From an uncultured Prevotellaceae bacterium (GTDB lineage Bacteria > Bacteroidota > Bacteroidia > Bacteroidales > Bacteroidaceae): a DNA stretch of 10,093 nucleotides. The stretch lies in assembly GCA_946407325.1 (NCBI GenBank), contig CAMJNN010000040.1:1-10093 (forward strand), written 5' to 3'. Positions 8,677-10,093 of the stretch are shown here, piece by piece (position 1 is the first letter of the stretch; each line of letters begins with the position of its first letter). The notes below the pieces were generated by a model that worked only from the letters and a program-made list of their open reading frames with translations, did no database searches and had not been told where the DNA came from. A program made the position numbers and the translations under genes.

Positions 8677-9036
8677 AAACAGTTGGTCGGCTTGCCGCGT
8701 GCATCTTCGGGATGCAGGAGGAAAGTCCGGGCAACACAGAGCATTCCACTTCTTAACGGGAAGCAGTCCGCGAGGGTTGAGTAAAGCAGAAGAAAACAAC
8801 CGCCTCTTCGGAGGTAAGGGTGAGAAGGCGGGGTAAGAGCCCACCAGCCTTATGGTGACATAAGGGCTGTGTTTCTTGGAAGTTGAAAGGTCATGTAAAC
8901 TGGCGCTATAAGGGCTGCTCGTCCAATGCCAGAGGGTGGACCGATAAAGCCTGTTGGTGACATCAGGCTCAGATAAATGGCAGGCACCTTGCTTTACCAA
9001 GTGAGGGACAGAACCCGGCTTACAGACCAACTGTTT
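8677..9036 (+). ncRNA. rnpB: RNase P RNA (catalytic subunit M1 RNA)
   Basis: This is the RNA component of RNase P, which removes the 5' leader of tRNA precursors. It shows the two most conserved blocks of bacterial RNase P RNA: GAGGAAAGTCCGGGC at 8718-8732 (P4 5' strand and neighbours) and ACAGAACCCGGCTTAC at 9008-9023 (P4 3' strand and J2/4). The ends pair perfectly as P1: AAACAGTTGGTC (8677-8688) with GACCAACTGTTT (9025-9036). The length of about 360 nt suits an A-type RNA. The exact mature 5' end could be up to four bases inside the given start. It has its own promoter upstream and a strong terminator directly after. Confidence 0.97.
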
Positions 9037-9038
9037 AC

Positions 9039-9071
9039 AAAAAAGAGCCTCATTACTGAGGCTCCTTTTTT
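9039..9071. terminator. Bidirectional terminator of rnpB and the convergent dipeptidase gene
   Basis: GAGCCTCA (9045-9052) pairs with TGAGGCTC (9057-9064) around a TTAC loop. It is flanked by six A on the left (9039-9044) and six T on the right (9066-9071), so it works on both strands. The stop codon of the convergent gene (9070-9072) overlaps the T-run. Confidence 0.93.
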
Positions 9072-9858
9072 ATCGTTTAATCTGTTTTACAGGGAAGGTA
9101 AAATAGGTATCAGGGAAAGGCTCATCCACCAAGGTAAAGTGCCACCATTCAGAATCAATTGGCTTGAACCCATGACGCAACATCGCTTGACGCAAAATCA
9201 TGCGGTTCTTAAACTGCTCCTCAGTGATGGTCTTGCCAGAAGGACTACGATCATCGTTGGGATTATACACTCCCGTCTCAGGGTTGCCGCAGAAGTCAGG
9301 ATGACTCTCCACACCAAACCAGTCGAACGTACCACCCATATCCACTTCCTTCTCGGTAGTCATATCAAACAAGGTCAAATCCACCGTAGAGCCACGCGTA
9401 TGTCCGCTCTTGGCCATGATATACTCCTGCTCGAACAGCACACTCTTGTCCAAATCAGGGTAGAAATATGTCTTCATCAGCGTGTCTGGTATATCCAGTG
9501 ACCAACGCACGAAATGATCCACACCCTTTTGCGGGCGATAAGCATCATATATCTTCAGTCGGTAGCCCTGTGCCATCACATCGTCACTCACTGCTTTCAA
9601 GCTCTCAGCCGCTAAACGCGTGAGCAACGCCGTAGGCTCCTGGTAGCCATCAATGCGAGTGCCCACAAAGTTATAGGTACCATAATAGCGAATCTCCAAT
9701 ATGGCATCAGGCACAGCATCCGTCAACGTTACAAACTCGCTCCTGTCCTCAGTAGGCGGTACCTTTTCAGCAAAGGCGGTCCTCACGCAGGTTACCACAC
9801 CACAGCACAATATCAAAATCAGCGTAGCAATCAACGCTGTTCTCCACGATTTATTCAT
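9070..9858 (-). CDS. VanX-type D-Ala-D-Ala dipeptidase (M15D), exported
   Basis: This is a 262-residue zinc dipeptidase expected to hydrolyse D-Ala-D-Ala, probably for recycling cell-wall peptides. The N-terminus has a hydrophobic segment (residues 7-24) and a possible signal-peptidase site after TAFA (residue 30), so the enzyme should be periplasmic or membrane-anchored. The zinc ligands are His153 and Asp160 in SGHTRGSTVD and His240 in EWWHF. The catalytic base is Glu237, and Arg108 in YDAYRP matches the transition-state arginine of VanX. The arrangement RYYGTYNFVGTRIDGY near residues 57-72 is also typical. Cytoplasmic VanX of resistance operons lacks a signal, and no vanH or ligase gene is nearby, so a resistance role is unlikely. 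The stop codon lies within the T-run of the terminator shared with rnpB. Confidence 0.92.
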   Translation of the reverse strand: MNKSWRTALIATLILILCCGVVTCVRTAFAEKVPPTEDRSEFVTLTDAVPDAILEIRYYGTYNFVGTRIDGYQEPTALLTRLAAESLKAVSDDVMAQGYRLKIYDAYRPQKGVDHFVRWSLDIPDTLMKTYFYPDLDKSVLFEQEYIMAKSGHTRGSTVDLTLFDMTTEKEVDMGGTFDWFGVESHPDFCGNPETGVYNPNDDRSPSGKTITEEQFKNRMILRQAMLRHGFKPIDSEWWHFTLVDEPFPDTYFTFPVKQIKR

Positions 9859-9886
9859 AATCTTCTACTTGATTTGTATTATGGTA

Positions 9887-9918
9887 CAAAGTTGCATATT
9901 TGCGATGAAACCGCCAAA
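9887..9918 (-). promoter_or_regulatory. Promoter of the VanX-type dipeptidase gene
   Basis: On the minus strand TTTG (9918-9915) and CAACTTTG (9894-9887) are separated by 20 nt, the same spacing as the rnpB promoter. The -7 box has one mismatch to TAnnTTTG. Transcription would begin near 9882, giving a leader of about 24 nt. Confidence 0.65.
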
Positions 9919-10018
9919 CTTTTAGCTGCTATTTTTCTATTAAATACATCGTGGAATCCTATTAATGCCACCCAGAGAACTGCAATAAGTTCATTTTTTT
10001 CAAAGAAATTAAAAACAA

Positions 10019-10093
10019 CCTTCACCCTTCACCTTTTCTTAGGAAAAGCATGAGTTTGTTTGCTTATTAAGGTGAAGGTGGAGGTGAAGGGTG
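10019..10093. repeat. Inverted repeat based on GGTGAAGG, running into the window end
   Basis: The left arm (10019-10037) carries CACCCTTCACCT at 10023-10034, an exact reverse complement of AGGTGAAGGGTG at 10082-10093. A third related unit, AAGGTGAAGGTG (10069-10080), sits beside the right arm. A small CTTTTC/GAAAAG hairpin (10033-10048) lies in the middle. The bases between the dipeptidase promoter and this repeat show no gene. The repeat may continue past the window. Confidence 0.6.

Noticed and set aside
8569..9030. A 153-codon open frame on the minus strand covering nearly all of rnpB
   Set aside because: It is antisense to RNase P RNA, and its pairing stems and conserved blocks explain the sequence. 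Such frames are a known source of false hypothetical proteins.

Overview
The window looks like a chromosomal segment of a gut-type Bacteroidales bacterium, most likely a Prevotella/Segatella relative. This rests on several signs: three close matches to the Bacteroidetes -7 promoter element (TAnnTTTG), one with a full -33 TTTG at 20-nt spacing and a fourth near match with the same spacing; start codons without Shine-Dalgarno sequences; a NagB-like/PIG-L fusion protein of about 660 residues, which is typical of this phylum; and a Bacteroidetes-like RNase P RNA. The genus is an inference from overall flavour.

Left part (1-5853): a carbohydrate-ester and amino-sugar neighbourhood. It opens with the C-terminal part of a CE1/esterase-D type esterase (+). 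A 20-bp perfect palindrome that looks like a terminator follows, then a NagB-like + PIG-L/LmbE deacetylase fusion (+) whose deaminase half appears to have lost its catalytic residues. On the other strand, a two-gene unit reads toward it: a secreted CE1 esterase with an N-terminal E-set-like domain (5853 to 4663), then a secreted CocE/NonD-type S15 hydrolase (4621 to 2831). The two units converge on a shared hairpin at 2779-2812. Both minus-strand genes carry the same 16-nt sequence in their leaders.

Middle (5854-8519): a compact divergent promoter region, with two inverted -7 boxes 20 bp apart, separates the esterase unit from a plus-strand pair made of an MFS transporter and a YihY/BrkB-family membrane protein with a C-terminal winged-helix-like tail.

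Right part (8520-10093): a full promoter drives rnpB (RNase P RNA). A GC-rich element that can fold as a three-way junction lies between that promoter and the mature RNA. rnpB ends in a bidirectional terminator shared with a convergent VanX-type D-Ala-D-Ala dipeptidase gene, which has its own recognisable promoter. The window ends inside an inverted repeat built on the motif GGTGAAGG.

Taken together, the esterases and CocE hydrolase could remove acyl groups from dietary polysaccharides or their fragments outside the cytoplasm, and the PIG-L fusion could act on N-acetylated sugars in the cytoplasm. The MFS/YihY, rnpB and dipeptidase genes are ordinary chromosomal neighbours. I found no clearly new multi-gene system. 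The most unusual items are the degenerate NagB domain, the repeated leader motif and the structured element in front of rnpB.
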